Under the pieces are notes generated by a model, which was not told the DNA's origin, searched no databases, and saw nothing but the letters and a program-made list of their open reading frames with translations. The translations under genes were made by a program, and so were the position numbers. From Megaustenia siamemsis (taxonomy: Eukaryota > Mollusca > Gastropoda > Stylommatophora > Ariophantidae), in NCBI GenBank assembly GCA_032433765.1, contig JAVIAB010000041.1, positions 76,034,232 through 76,098,231 on the forward strand: a stretch of DNA of 64,000 bases, in the 5' to 3' direction. This document shows positions 38,801-53,800 of this stretch, one piece after another. Position 1 is the stretch's first letter; each line of letters opens with the position of its first letter.

Positions 38801-41800
38801 AATTACAAATCTAAATATGAAGATTACTTTTTTAAAAACATTTAAAACTTTCACAGTAAAACAAGCAATCATTGTACCATCATAGATCTTCAAATAGTCA
38901 TTCTTGCACAAGGACTCATTTCCTTCCAAGGAGAAACTTGAAAATTGCAATGAAACCACAGAGGAATCAGAACCAGATGTGATGTGCCACTGGCAGTTGG
39001 TATTGCTGAAATAAGATTTTGGTCCAATTTGACAAAATCATTGACTGTGTTATAAATTATAATATGCTTCTCTGGCATTATGTTTGAAGTTTGTAGATGA
39101 AAAGCTCAAAGATTCTAACTTACAACAGATCCTATAAGTAGTGCTTGTAACTGAGACATTTTGTCATCTTGTTCTAAATCATAACAGTGTGAGACTGTTG
39201 TGTTTGTAAATTAGAAATTTTGACTCCTTGTTATAAATTATAACTACAATGACACAGTTGATTAATTTTGCTTACAGAGGAAAGTTATAAGTTTAATTTA
39301 GCAATAGAAATGATGTATTGATCTTACCTTGGATACAAATATGGATGGTTTGGTGAACTCAGGTTACTAGAATGTTCATTGGCCAATAGAGTGACATTTG
39401 TACATGGAGCTGCAACAGAGTTAAATCATGTAATGTCTGTTGTGGTAAATAATTAATGTCTTCAGCAATTTGACATCAACAATTTTGCAATAAGGGTTTA
39501 CTAGATACTGAACACTATATATAGTTTATAACAAGAGAACCTTACAATGGTTGAATAAATATTATAGTTGTACATAGTCTCCAAATGAACTATCATCAAT
39601 AGCCAGCAAAATTGGGCTTGAGGTCAATCATGAAAAGACTAAAGTCATGAAAAGTTTAATTCCAACAAGTGACAAAATATACATGGAAAACAAACCAGTA
39701 GAAGAGATCGATCACTTTATCTATCTTGGAAGTCACATTGATCGAGAAGGGGATACGAGCAAAGAAATTAGAATCAGACTGGCTAAAGCAGCAATGTCTT
39801 TCAGAAGCCTTGAAAAGTTGTGGAAATCAAAACTCATTAGCACAAACACAAAACTTAGGCTATTCAAATCAAATGTACTATCAACCCTTACGTATGCGTG
39901 TGAAAGCTGGAAAACAACAAGAGATATAGAAACAAAGTTGAACGCATTCGAAAATAAATGTCTAAGGAAAATACTTGGTATAGAATGGAACGAATTCAAA
40001 ACAAACGAGGAAATTAGAGAAATCGCCAATCAACCACTAATATCTTCAGTAATAAAGAAAAGACGATGGTCATACGTTGGACATGTGATGAGAAGAGATA
40101 ATAATCGAATAGCAAAGCAAGCCCTCATATGGGAAACAACAGGTAAAAGAAAAAGAGGAAGACCCAGGGAGACACTGAGAAGAACATTGATGAGAGAGGC
40201 AAGAGCAGCAGGAATCGGCTCCCTCAATGAGATAGAACTGCTTGCACAGAACAGAGACAGATGGCGAGATTTAATAAAATATCTTTAAAAGAAAACTGCT
40301 AGAACAAAAATTCATATAGGAGAAGGTGTATCTTGGTCTACGCCCTATGGGCCGGTTACGGCTCGAAAGGTCAATAGATAGATAGATAGACATAGTCTCA
40401 CTGACTCTTTAGAGGCACCTTTAAATGAGGACATGATTAATGACAATTAAGGCAAACTGGTGTCACAATATGGTTTCTATTGTGAGCGAAGACATCAGCA
40501 AGTGATGAAATTCTAATCTACAGAAATGTTGAATGAAGCACAGTTTGTAAGGGGAAGTTAATAAGAGGTAACCAGCAAGTGAAACCATCAATGTACATGA
40601 TCTTCTGATCCCTCCTGGGTTGAAGGTTTGTAGAAAGTGAGGGAAGGAAAATAAAGGAAACTTGGAAATGTCACACCAGGTGAGTGTTGTCACTAGTTTA
40701 TAGCAAGCAGTGAAATCTCTCAGCCTGACATATCCACATTTGGCATTATTTAGCAGCAGCTTCCTTTCCATTCACAATCTATACTTGCTTAGACTGGCTA
40801 GTCTGTTTATAGAAGCACTAATGAGAGGTGGAATAGGATCTCATTCAGTTCACTTATTTGTTGATCCTGATGTATACACTCAGCTATGGGTCGCTGACAG
40901 CTTTCATATTAGGGGCTGATAAATGTTTCCAAACTAAGTATTGACTTTTTTGTCAATGTTACCTTCTTATTTGTTCCATCCATCATTTGAGGCTATATTT
41001 TCTTCCCACAAGATCATATAGAAGATTATTCAAATTGGTGCAGCTTAGAGCAAAGATAAAACTAAGAAACGTCCTTATTATAGTGGTCCTTTTAACTGTT
41101 GACCCTGCACCTAGTAGCTCATTCTGATAAAACACTCCAAATCCTTGCAAGAAATTTTGAATACCAATCAGCATTTCCAAATCAGAAATTAGATGTCAAA
41201 AATTCATCCTTGGTTTTTTTGGTGGCGTTATCCTCCCCTGGTCCCTGGATAGTGAAATCCAATGTTTAGGATTTCCAAGGATTTTCTCAAGATTCTCGAC
41301 GGGCACATTAGAGCACCTATGGATTTATCCTGTGTGCAGTGATGATGATGACCAAATACAAACATACACAGGAAAGTAGAACAGAGGAAGAATGAGAAAA
41401 ACAAGCAGTAAAAGAGTTTTAAATAGAAACAAAATGATAAACCTTGTATCAATGTGCACTTTTACTTAACAATTATATTTCTGGACATTCATGTCTTGTT
41501 GTTGATTGTTTTGTATTGTTCATTAAATATAGGTGCAGTGGTTTGTTGACTTCTATTTTAATTAAAAACAAACACAGCAGTGCCTGTAAGAATTTTGTAC
41601 TTGTTTTATTTTTGCCACATTGGGTATTGAATCTTGCACCTAATTAAGAAGGTAAGTATAAATACAAGTTTGAAGCTTCATTTTTGCTATTATAACTGAC
41701 AGCTTTAAAATGACATGCAATTTTTATTTCAAAGTAGGTTCCTGTATGTTACTGACCAATAGATAACTCTAAAACAAAAACAGTTATGTTACCTGGCTTC

Positions 41801-44800
41801 TCACTGGATATAAACTTTAATTTGAATCCTTTGTTGCTAGTATAGGTATCAGAATGAAATACAACAGTCATGTAGGGGCCAGTGCTTATGAACTCTGTAT
41901 ATGAGATGTGGCCACATATTGTATCAATTCTGGAGGAGTTACCTAAACAATTCAAAAATAAAGTTATGGATACATTTTTTTTACACTGTTACACATTTGT
42001 CTGATATTTAGTGTTCATTAAATAAAGCATTAAAAAAATATTGTGAATGTTCTAGAAATGGATCTTTCACTAACAAGGTGAGGTATTGTAGTGGTGTTAG
42101 TTCTGTATGAAACGTTAGGTGTTACATATGTATGCAACTGACGCAACACACCTTAGTGTGTAAGCATAAACATAGACCAAACACATGCTATTCATGAAGA
42201 CAAAGATTGAAAGATTCAGGGAGACTGGCAGAATGATGTCTTTGTGAGTGGATCATTCAGATAGAATTGTCTCAAAAGAAGAGATTTAGTTATAAGCAAA
42301 TATTATTGGTCTTTAAAAAGATCAGTGCTTATTAAGCAGATCAAGTTTAGAAGTAAACAGATTTCATAGGAGAAGCTATTGATATAAGTAATGTACATAA
42401 ATCATAATATCATGTGTGTGATCTTATGCCAAATAAAAGAAGTTATGCAGATTTTGATTATAGAACCGATGACAGTGTCAAAAATCAATGTTAGCCTTAG
42501 ACACATATAGAGAATTTTCACTAACAATACAGTTTTGTAGATATTTAGATAACTATTGACAACATCATGTGTAATGAGTGGTTTCATATGTAATAAATAT
42601 ATTTATCCAGTTGAGTTATGAAGTGTAACTAAAGAACTGTGTGAATAAACTTTTGAACGAGATCTATACAACGTCCTGTGTCATCATATGAAGTGCAGAA
42701 TACAAATGTTGTTAAGAAAATTTGGTGCTACATATTCTGTTGTGTGTATAATTATTCACATTGTATTCACCACTGTTACATACACAACATACATTATTTG
42801 TTTATTTTGTAAAGGTCTATGTTTAGCAAGCATTAAACAATAACTTTAAGGTGGACTATCATCAATAGCCAGCAAAATTGGGCTTGAGGTCAATCATGAA
42901 AAGACTAAAGTCATGAAAAGTTTAATTCCAACAAGTGACAAAATATACATGGAAAACAAACCAGTAGAAGAGATCGATCACTTTATCTATCTTGGAAGTC
43001 ACATTGATCGAGAAGGGGATACGAGCAAAGAAATTAGAATCAGACTGGCTAAAGCAGCAATGTCTTTCAGAAGCCTTGAAAAGTTGTGGAAATCAAAACT
43101 CATTAGCACAAACACAAAACTTAGGCTATTCAAATCAAATGTACTATCAACCCTTACGTATGCGTGTGAAAGCTGGAAAACAACAAGAGATATAGAAACA
43201 AAGTTGAACGCATTCGAAAATAAATGTCTAAGGAAAATACTTGGTATAGAATGGAACGAATTCAAAACAAACGAGGAAATTAGAGAAATCGCCAATCAAC
43301 CACTAATATCTTCAGTAATAAAGAAAAGACGATGGTCATACGTTGGACATGTGATGAGAAGAGATAATAATCGAATAGCAAAGCAAGCCCTCATATGGGA
43401 AACAACAGGTAAAAGAAAAAGAGGAAGACCCAGGGAGACACTGAGAAGAACATTGATGAGAGAGGCAAGAGCAGCAGGAATCGTCTCCCTCAATGAGATA
43501 GAACTGCTTGCACAGAACAGAGACAGATGGCGAGATTTGATAAAATATCTTTAAAAGAAAACTGCTAGAACAAAAATTCATATAGGAGAAGGTGTATCTT
43601 GGTCTACGCCCTATGGGCCGGTTACGGCTCGAAAGGTCAATAGATAGATAGATAGAAACAATAACCGTATGTGTAGTAAGAGATTTCATTACACTGCTCT
43701 TGAAGTTAAGAATAATATTACGTTTCCATATAGGTGTTAGTTTTTTATTATATAGTCAATATTTTTTGCATTTGCTTATAGACACTGGCAGGGACCAGTC
43801 AGTAAACAAAAGCATTTTAACCCTAAAATGCAATAAGGATAATTTTTGCAAAAATGGTTAGAGTTCTGACCACCCACGAGTGTATGAACACATGCATAAA
43901 TGATGATAAACACTAAATACTTATTATAATAAATGATGGAATATGTAAGACAGAAATAAACAAAAGTCTCAAAATAGCAAAAGTAATTTTAACAACATGA
44001 AAAACATACTCTCACCAAAGCAAAAATCATCAGAATTAAATCTATGAATGGTAAAATGTTATATCTTCTCCAAATTTCTGCATTTGGTCAAAGACATAGA
44101 TATTAAATAAGAAAACAGAACAGAACACCAAAGCCTTTGAAATGTGGATGCATAGAAAAATAGGAAAATTAGGTGGAAGGAAAAGAAGCCAAGCAGCAAA
44201 GTTTTAAATCAGCTAAAAATTAAAACAAAATGACCTAACACAATTTGAACAAGACAACTGAAATTTTTGGGAGATAAGAGTCAATATCCTACTAAAAGTT
44301 ATCTTGGAGGGGAAAGTACATGGCAGATGAGGCAGAGGCAGACCAAGACTAAAGTGAATTGATGACATCAAGAGATGGACAGGTAAACTTATGAGAACAT
44401 GCTATCAAGACAAGAGACAGAGTAAAATTGCGCTCCATGGCAGGCAGCTTTCTCGATGTGGAGATGATAACCAATGAAAGGATAATGAAATACAAAATAT
44501 AAATCAATGAAAAATAGAGTATTAATTAAATTATTATTATCTTTTGTGGATAATATCTTTGTTTAGTCAAAGACATGAAAATACAAAAATGTAATTACCA
44601 GAGCTCTGATTTTTATGGCCTAAAAAATGTCAAATATGATCTAAAACGATCAAAATATAAGCTTGCATTTATGACCTAAAAATGCAAAATATGACTTAAA
44701 AATAAAAGATAGGTCATAATATGATATAAATTAATTGATCATTTTCTATTGAAAAAGGATGTTGAATTATTCGCTAAGGCATCTACATCCTTTGTGTTGG

Positions 44801-47800
44801 GCTCTGCATTCATGTCTTTGTCGACGAGCAATTTCTGTGGCAGCGTATTTCTCTGACTAACTTTATTTCAATTTGTGGACACATTTATTCTCCCTCAGTG
44901 TCTGCAATTACTTTCACATCAAAGGAGTGTTTTACTGGGGTGTCTCCTTTTCAAACAGTGAAGCTGCTTGCGATAGTATTCCTGTTTGAAGTCTCACTTC
45001 AGAACACACTTTCTTGACATCCCTGTCCACTCCTGTGTGCTGCTGCTTGATGTGGTGATGTGGTCAAATGTCTCTTTTATATTTGAACTTCAAAAATTTA
45101 TCCTGACATATCAGGTAAATCAACTAAATGTGATCTTTAATTTTCCATCCAAATATGTATTTTTAATTACATTGCTTGAGTTACAGACATATATTTATTT
45201 AGTTATGTTTACATGTTTCTTAGTTATAAAATTATAAAGCCCAATTTTTTCCACTGAAAGAAAGGATCATCTAATTTAGAGTTTTATTGTACCTAAAACG
45301 ATGGATCAAATATAATAAAAAATATCTATTTATGCTCCTAAATTGGCAAATATATGTCCAATTAAAAACAATGTCAATGTTCAGAAAGGCCACAAAACAT
45401 GTTAAAATTAACTTGGATTTCAAAAATACATGTCAGGTAAAAAATTACATATCCTGAAAACCTGAGCCCTAGCAATTACTAAAAACTCTTGAACTAAATG
45501 ACAATATATTGCCTTAATCATCCCTTTGATAAGTTCACCTTTCAAATGAAATAAAATATATATAAAATAGATGTCTTAAAAAACTTAGAGTAAAAGAGAC
45601 AAAAGAGTGGAGATATCCATTGTTTTATGAAGGAGATTCAACCAATTTAAAGAGAAAGTAAAATTATGTAAACTGGAAAGAGAGATTTTAAAATAAGAAA
45701 AAAAACATTGAAAGTCATAATCATCTTGCGCCATTTACACATCAAAGGTTGGCTACCATGGTAGCTATTTCTCTCTCTCTCTCTTGCCTTGATGGTCAAT
45801 TTCTTGTTGCTGTCAGTCCACTTTAGTCCTTATCTACATTTATAATTTGTTTACCTTGTATTTTTCCCTAAAACTTGAATTTCAATATGTCATAGCATTT
45901 CTTTCTGTGTCAGAAAAACAATTTTTAAAAAAATTATTGGTTTTCTCTGTTCATAATTTTTGTCAACTCTTCTATAAATCCACATTTCTCTCACATTTCA
46001 GCCTTTTTTTGTTTTCTTATTTAGTTAAGTACATTACAATGGGAGTAGGTCTATATTACTTTCACTATTCATATATGTCAATGTAATACATGCCAAGACA
46101 CAATCCCATTCCCAAATCCCCAGTCAATATCTATAAATATTATTCTATTATTTTAATATTATTATTATTATTATTATTTTAAGATCCATAAGAGGCATGC
46201 CTGGAATAACAATTGGAGGTCATACTATAAATAATCTAAGGTATGCTGATGATACAGTATTAATTATTAAGAGTGAAAATAAGTTATAAGAAATGTTAGA
46301 AATTATAGCGAAGGAAAGCAAAAATAAAGGACTCAGCCTTAATAGCAAAAAGACAGAAGTAATGGTATCAACAAAGAAAAAGACATCACCACAATGCACA
46401 ATAAAGACAAGTGGAAGAATATTAAAACAGGTAAATTAATTTAAATATCTAGGAACATTGTCAACCTCAGATGATAGATGTACAACAGAGATGAGATGCA
46501 GAATGGCTCTAGCAAAAGCATCTTTCCAAAAAATAAAGGAAGATACTGTGAAATCCATTTTTGATAATAGAAACAAGAAAAAGAGTTCTGAAATGTTATG
46601 TAGAACCAGTCTTAATATATGAACGTGAATCATGGACAATAGGACAAAAGACAAGAAATTCACTGGAGGCTGAAGAAATGTAGTTTTAAAGAAAAATGTT
46701 GAGAATACTATGGACAGCTAAGAAGAGTAATGCAAACGTCCTGAAAGAGGCCAAAGCAAAAAGAGAGCTAATATCCAATATTAGGAAGAAACAATCATCA
46801 TTTTTGGGCCATGTAATGAGAAGGGAACAGATGAAATATTTTGTAACAACTGGAAATACTGAGGGATAAAGAGATAGATAGAGACAAAGAGAAAAGATAC
46901 CAGACAGCTTAAGAGAATGGCTTGGCAGAAGGTCAACAACAGAAATGATAAATAAATAACTTTTAAAATCGAATGTTGGAGAGACATGGTCACCTACATC
47001 AGCAGGCTTGGTACTTGATAATGATTATTATTCTATTATCTGCCCATGTAAACGACACATAAAACAATCAAAATTGGCAGAAAATGATGATGGTGGATAA
47101 CCCAGGTGGCCATGTTCTTTGAATGAATGTTAGAAGGCTACCTCACCAGGCCCTATTGAGTCAAAAAGGTAAAAGAAAACAAGGAAGACAGAAAACAAAT
47201 TCTGAACAGGACCATCATCGAAGAGAGTGCAGCTACAGGTCTAAAAAATAACCAAGAACTGAAAAAAGGATAATTAATCAAACAAGGATACTTAATCTAA
47301 CAAGGATAATTATTCAAACTCAGATGTAATTGGGGGGAGCCGCGATAGCTCAGTGGTTAGTGTACTGGACTACCACGGACAAGGGGTAGGGTTTGATCCC
47401 AACCGACGGCTTCCGGGTTCACCCAGCCTTAAATGGGTACCTGATTTTTTTCTGGGAAAGTAAAGCGGCACGGGCGTAATACTGACCACATTACACCAAA
47501 AATCATGTGCTGAAGGTCTGTAAAATATAGGGTCACTAACACCATATTTCCCTATACGCCACTTGGCGTGACGGGGGTACTTGACTTACTTTAAAGATGT
47601 AATTATTGCACACAAAAGTAATTTAAAACAAAAAATAAGAATGCAACAAAGTGAAGCAAACAATGTTCAATTAAATTACCATACCGTCATAAATAACCAC
47701 ATAGTCATTAATGCATGATTGTGAGGTGCTCTCTACATAGAAATCATCCACCTTCAACTTCACCACTTTTGAAGATAGAGATGTTCTGATTTCCCACTTG

Positions 47801-50800
47801 CAGTCTATGTCACTGAACAAAGAAAAATAAAGATATAATTAAAATGAGGAGCACATATACTTGAGTTTTTATGTTGTAACGGAAATAAGGATTGTGTTTG
47901 CCAATTAAACTTTACTGGTTCATCATGTTTTGGGTTCATTTGTTGGAGGTGTTTAGTACTTATTTTGTCAGTTCTTACAATCACATTTATTGGAGACACA
48001 TACTTTTAAGGTATTTTTAAAAGGACACCTTAGCTGTTTTCAACCTGTTTGACATTTATTTTTTTTCTTGGTTCAAGATTCTTCTGTTAAATGGGTGTTG
48101 TGATTATGTGTCTCTGCAGAGAGGCTCAATATATGTGCCACATCAGTCTTTTGAATGGGTAGTGTTTAATTCAAAAATGAAGAACTGAGAAAAAAGCTAG
48201 GAATAGCCCCTGCCATAGAATATATAAAGAAACAACAGATAACATTGTTTGGCCAGGTGACAACCCAGAAAGATCAAAACACAACACGAGCCCTCAATAA
48301 ACGTTGCGAGAATACCAGACCCAAGGGTCGACCACGAAAAAGATAAATTGACGGAATACTAGAAGCACTAGGAAACATAACAGCAGCAGAGGCGAACAGA
48401 AGAGCAAAAAACCGCAAATTATATCACCCCTCGAAGCTAAAAGGCAAAGGAGGAAGGAAAGAGGAATAAGAAGAAAAGTGTTATTGCCATATTTGGCTTA
48501 TTCTTTTCTACCTATCTGCCAAGGTTTCATTATCATACACATGAGACCATTTTAACATTATCATACACATGAGAACTCCTTAATATTAACATACACATGA
48601 GACCTCCTTAACATTATCATACACATGAGACCTACTTAATATTAACATACACATGAGACCTCCTTAACATTAACATACACATGAGACCTCCTTAACATTA
48701 GCATACACATGAGACCTCTTTAACATTAGCATATACATGAGACCTCCTTAACATTAATATGCACATGAGACCTCCTTAACATTAACATACACATGAGACC
48801 TCCATAACATTAACATGCACATAAGACCTCCTTAACTTTAACATACACATGAGACCTCCTTAACATTATCATACACATGAGACCTACTTAATATTAACAT
48901 ACACATGAGACCTCCTTAACATTAACATACACATGAGACCTCCTTAACATTAGCATACACATGAGACCTCTTTAACATTAGCATATACATGAGACCTCCT
49001 TAACATTAACATACACATGAGATCTCCTTAACATTAACATACACATGACCTCCTTAACATTAACATACAAGTGAGACCTCCTTAACATTAACATACACAT
49101 GACCTCCTTAACATTAACATACACATGAGACCTCCTTAACATTAACATGCACATGAGACCTCCTTAACATTAACATACAAGTGAGACCTCATTAACATTA
49201 ACAGGCACATAAGACCTCCTTAACATTAACATACACATGAGACCTCCTTAACATTAACAGGCACATAAGACCTCCTTAACATTAACATACACATGAGACC
49301 TCCTTAACATTAACATGCACATGAGACCTCCTTAACATTAACATACAAGTGAGACCTCATTAACATTAACAGGCACATAAGACCTCCTTAACATTAACAT
49401 ACACATGAGACCTCCTTAACATTAACATACACATGAGACCTCCTTAACATTAACATACACAGGAGACCTCCTTAACATTAACATACACATGATCTCCTTA
49501 ACATTAACATACACATGAGACCTCCTTAATATTAACATACACATGACCTCCTTAACATTAACATACACATGAGACCTCCTTAACATTAACATGCACATGA
49601 CCTCCTTAACATTAACATACACATGAGATCTCTTTATCATTACCATGCACATGCGACCTCCTTTACATTAACATACACATGAGACCCCCTTATCATTAAC
49701 ATACACATGAGTCCTCCTTATCATTAAAATACATGAGACCTCCTTATCATTAACATACACATGAGACCTCCTTATCATTAACATACACAGGAGACCTCCT
49801 TATCATTAACATACACATGAGACCTCCTTATTATTAACATACATATGAGACCTCCTTATCATTAACATACTCATGAGGCTTCATTATCATTAACATACAC
49901 ATGAGACCTCCTTAACATTAACATACACATGAGACCTCCTTAACATTAACATACACATGACCTCCTTAACATTAACATACACATGAGACCTCCTTAACAT
50001 TAACATACACATGAGACCTCCTTAACATTAACATGCACATAAGACCTCCTTAACATTAACATACACATGAGACCTCCTTAACATTAACATACACATGAGA
50101 CCTCCTTAACATTAACATGCACATAAGACCTTCTTAACATGCACATGAGACCTCCTTAATATTAACATGCACATGAGACCTCCTTAACATTAACATGCAC
50201 ATGAGACCTTCTTAACATTAACATGCACATGAGACCTCCTTAACATTAACATACACAGGAGACCTCCTTAACATTAACATACACATGCCCTCCTTAACAT
50301 TAACATACACATAAGACCTCCTTAACATTAACATGCACATAAGACCTTCTTAACATTAACATGCACGAGACCTCCTTAATATTAACATACACATGAGACC
50401 TCCTTAATATTAACATGCACATAAGACCTTCTTAACATTAACATGCACATAAGACCTTCTTAACATTAACATGCACATAAGACCTCCTTTACATTAACAT
50501 ACACATGAGTCCTCCTTATCATTAACATACACGAGACCTCCTTATAATTAACATACACGAGACCTCCTTATCATTACCATACATGTGAGACCTCCTTTTC
50601 TTCTATTATCTGAGAGGCTAGACCTAAGATTTCATAACACATAGACCAGAGGTATGTTAAAACCATATATTTCAATAGAAGAATCCTCAATCTATGGCAA
50701 GATTTGAACCCACAACCTTCATGTCCAGATGCCAGCATCTAGACTACCCAGCATCTAGACTACCCAGCATCTAGACTACCCAGCATCTAGACTACCCAGC

Positions 50801-53800
50801 ATCTAGACTACCCAGCTACTCTGTGTGGAATCTGAAACTTTCTGCAGATCTGATCCTACGTATCACTCTTGTATTAACCCATGTGGTCTGTAAAACATTT
50901 ATTCAAGAGCAAAGCAGTTGTGACTATTTATCAGTTGTACTTTTATTTGACAGATTGATATTTTTCTTCCATGATCGTTTGTTAACCTCATTATTTAAAA
51001 AAATGCAGCTGTAGATATAATTCAATAACTGACACTTTGTCACAACTAGTACAATTTTAAGAGTGTTGCTAATAGATCATTTTGGTGTATTCCATTCAGA
51101 CTCTCAGTGATGTAGCTATTAATATCATCATCATCATCATCATGTACCCTGCCGGTTGGCGTAGGCGATCATGTCCCTCCACAATCTTCTATCTACAGTG
51201 CATCGTATCAGTTCTGTTGTTGACTGTTTTCCATGCCATGACACCAACATTTATTAATATGGCTATTAATATGGTATACATAAAAAACAGAATATATATA
51301 TTTTTTTTGGGGGGGGGGGGTTGCTCTATTTCTCATAAACATTTTAAGAGGTAATTTATCTAAATTTGTTTTAAAATTATTTCAGAACATTCATGTTCCC
51401 AATGGCTACTTCTTCTGTATATTTCAAGCCAAATTATTCCCTATATTCTTTCTTGCAATGGTTACTGGTTCGTATATTTATGGATGTGTTCTTGCAATGT
51501 TTTGTAACACACTGGCTTTTTTTTATTTAGACTGTCAACAATTCTCTAAATGTCAGGGAAAAAGCTATTATTCCCCTCTATACGGTAAATTGTTTGTAAT
51601 GTTCATTGAATTTATTGTTGGCAGAAAATGTATTTCATAAGTTCTCAGTGGGGACTTTGGTATTTCTGCCTAAAGTTGTTCCGTAATAAATTATTTTTGG
51701 TTTGTTCCAGGCTGTTCCAACAAATTTTATTTTCATGATTGCTATCCTATTGTCTTATCACAATTGTTATTTTTTGTGTGTCTTTTTACGATTGTTATCC
51801 TTTTGTCTTTTCACATTATGAGTTTTCCTCCATGTGAGTTTTCTATGTCAAGCAATAATTCAAGATGATTATCAGTTATTTTTGGTGTCCTTACAGATTC
51901 ATATCTGTACCCTTTGGACAGTAGAACTTTTTTGACTAACACAACAGACTGAAGAATAGTATTGTTCCAGTGAATGAGAGTCTAATTAACAACTTGTCCA
52001 TACAGATAGAGCATTTCCAACATTTTCAAGCCACATTGTCACAACTCCCACTCCTTTCAGAATGCCACAAAAAGAAATGAAGAGAAAAGTTTCAATTTTT
52101 TTTGGCAAAATGGGACATAATTGCAGTGGGAGAGCAATCAATGTAAAAGTTATCCATAAACAATGAGATATTGCAGGCTGCTGTAACAGTCAAACATTGT
52201 TGAGTTGAAGTTTTTGTTAAAATAGAAACATTTCTTCTTCAGTGAGCAATATTAACGGCACAGCTAAACTGCCAATGACTACGAACTGAAGGTGCACTTG
52301 GGGTTTTTTTCTGGCTCCCCATAGTTTGTTGTGCAGGCTTGTAGTACATCTGGGTTAAAATTTTTTTTTTTTATTTGAGTCCTTTTTAGCTGCAAATTTG
52401 GTTTGTCTAGTCTTGCCTTATCCAGAAACTTGAAAATGCTATTAAAAAAAAAATATATATTGTTTGTTAAGTGATATTATGTTGCATATAACATTTAATT
52501 ATATCACGGCACACATATATAATTTGTCATCAAATTTTTCTCTTTCCGGATTCACCCAACAATTGCTACAAAAATGAACTGTCATCTTTGTCTCCACCAT
52601 AAAACGGATTTTAAGTTGGCACAGATGTATTGAGCTGTGGCTTGCAGTAGAATCATGATAGCTACACCTGTTAGCAAATCATCCAACTTCAGCATGTTGT
52701 ATTTTAGTATCATGTTGCATTCCCTATTTATCCCTACATGTTTGGACAGATTCAATAGTCTGTTTCTAAGAGCACCAATGGGAGATGGAACAGTGCTCTG
52801 ATCAGCACTGCTATTCACCGATCCTGAAACACAGTTATCCACGTGTCACTGATAGCTATCAGTTTAGTTGCTACTGAATGTTCTGGCTCCTGTTTACCTA
52901 TTAATGACTTCTTTATTTCACTATTATACTTCTAGAAAAATTATTGCAAGATCTTGAGAATTAAAAATAAATATATATATATTTTTATTTATTTATTTAT
53001 ATTCGAGCTATGGACTAAGCAATGTTTACATTGAACAACACGAGATATGATATTGCTGCGAGTTGGCAGATTTTTGAAAATGTTTTCAAGGGTTTGAACA
53101 TAAATGTTTGTTCACAGTTCGTTAACCTTCGCTGTAGATAAAGTCGTTAATTCGTTTCAGACGTTTGGGACGTTGGTAGCTAAGGACCCTAACTTGTGCA
53201 AACGGATGGCATTGGCAAGGATCATTTTGAATCTATGAAGTGGGCTCATTGTGTGTTTAACTCAAAAGCATATGTGCTTTTTAACCAAAGACCTTTTTTT
53301 TTTGGGGAATCAATGAAGATATCCCCGATGGAAGAATAAACTGTACTATTAGTCCCATAAATGATTCGCTTCCAGAGGTTTATGATGTAAACAAAGCAGT
53401 TTTGTCATTGCAAGTGAATAATGTCCACACCTATAATTGGTCAGGATTGTGTAGCAGCAGCAGCTTTATAGCGAACACAGAAAACATCACAGGATTGTGC
53501 TGTTCTGAAACAGCTATGCCATGCTACCCTAGAATTGCCTTTAATGGGATTACTGTGACCACAAACCACTCTCCATGTGTGTGCCACATATTTACACCCC
53601 AGAAAGAAATACTGAATATAACAACATCATGTGCCGTCTGTGATATTAATGACCACAGACCAGGAGCCTCCAGTATGATTGATACAACTGTTGCACCAAG
53701 CATTTCATCAGCAGAGCCATATCTATGGAATGTTAATCTGACATTGTTCTTGAATGATATCCAAGTTAATGAGACATCAGAATCGTGTGGCGGCAGCTAC

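Noticed and set aside
41339..41353. gtgatgatgatgacc as another RTE tail
   Set aside because: No LINE coding similarity precedes it on either strand.
39572..43665. The two LINE-C copies as a segmental duplication
   Set aside because: Their TSDs differ and flanks outside them do not match.
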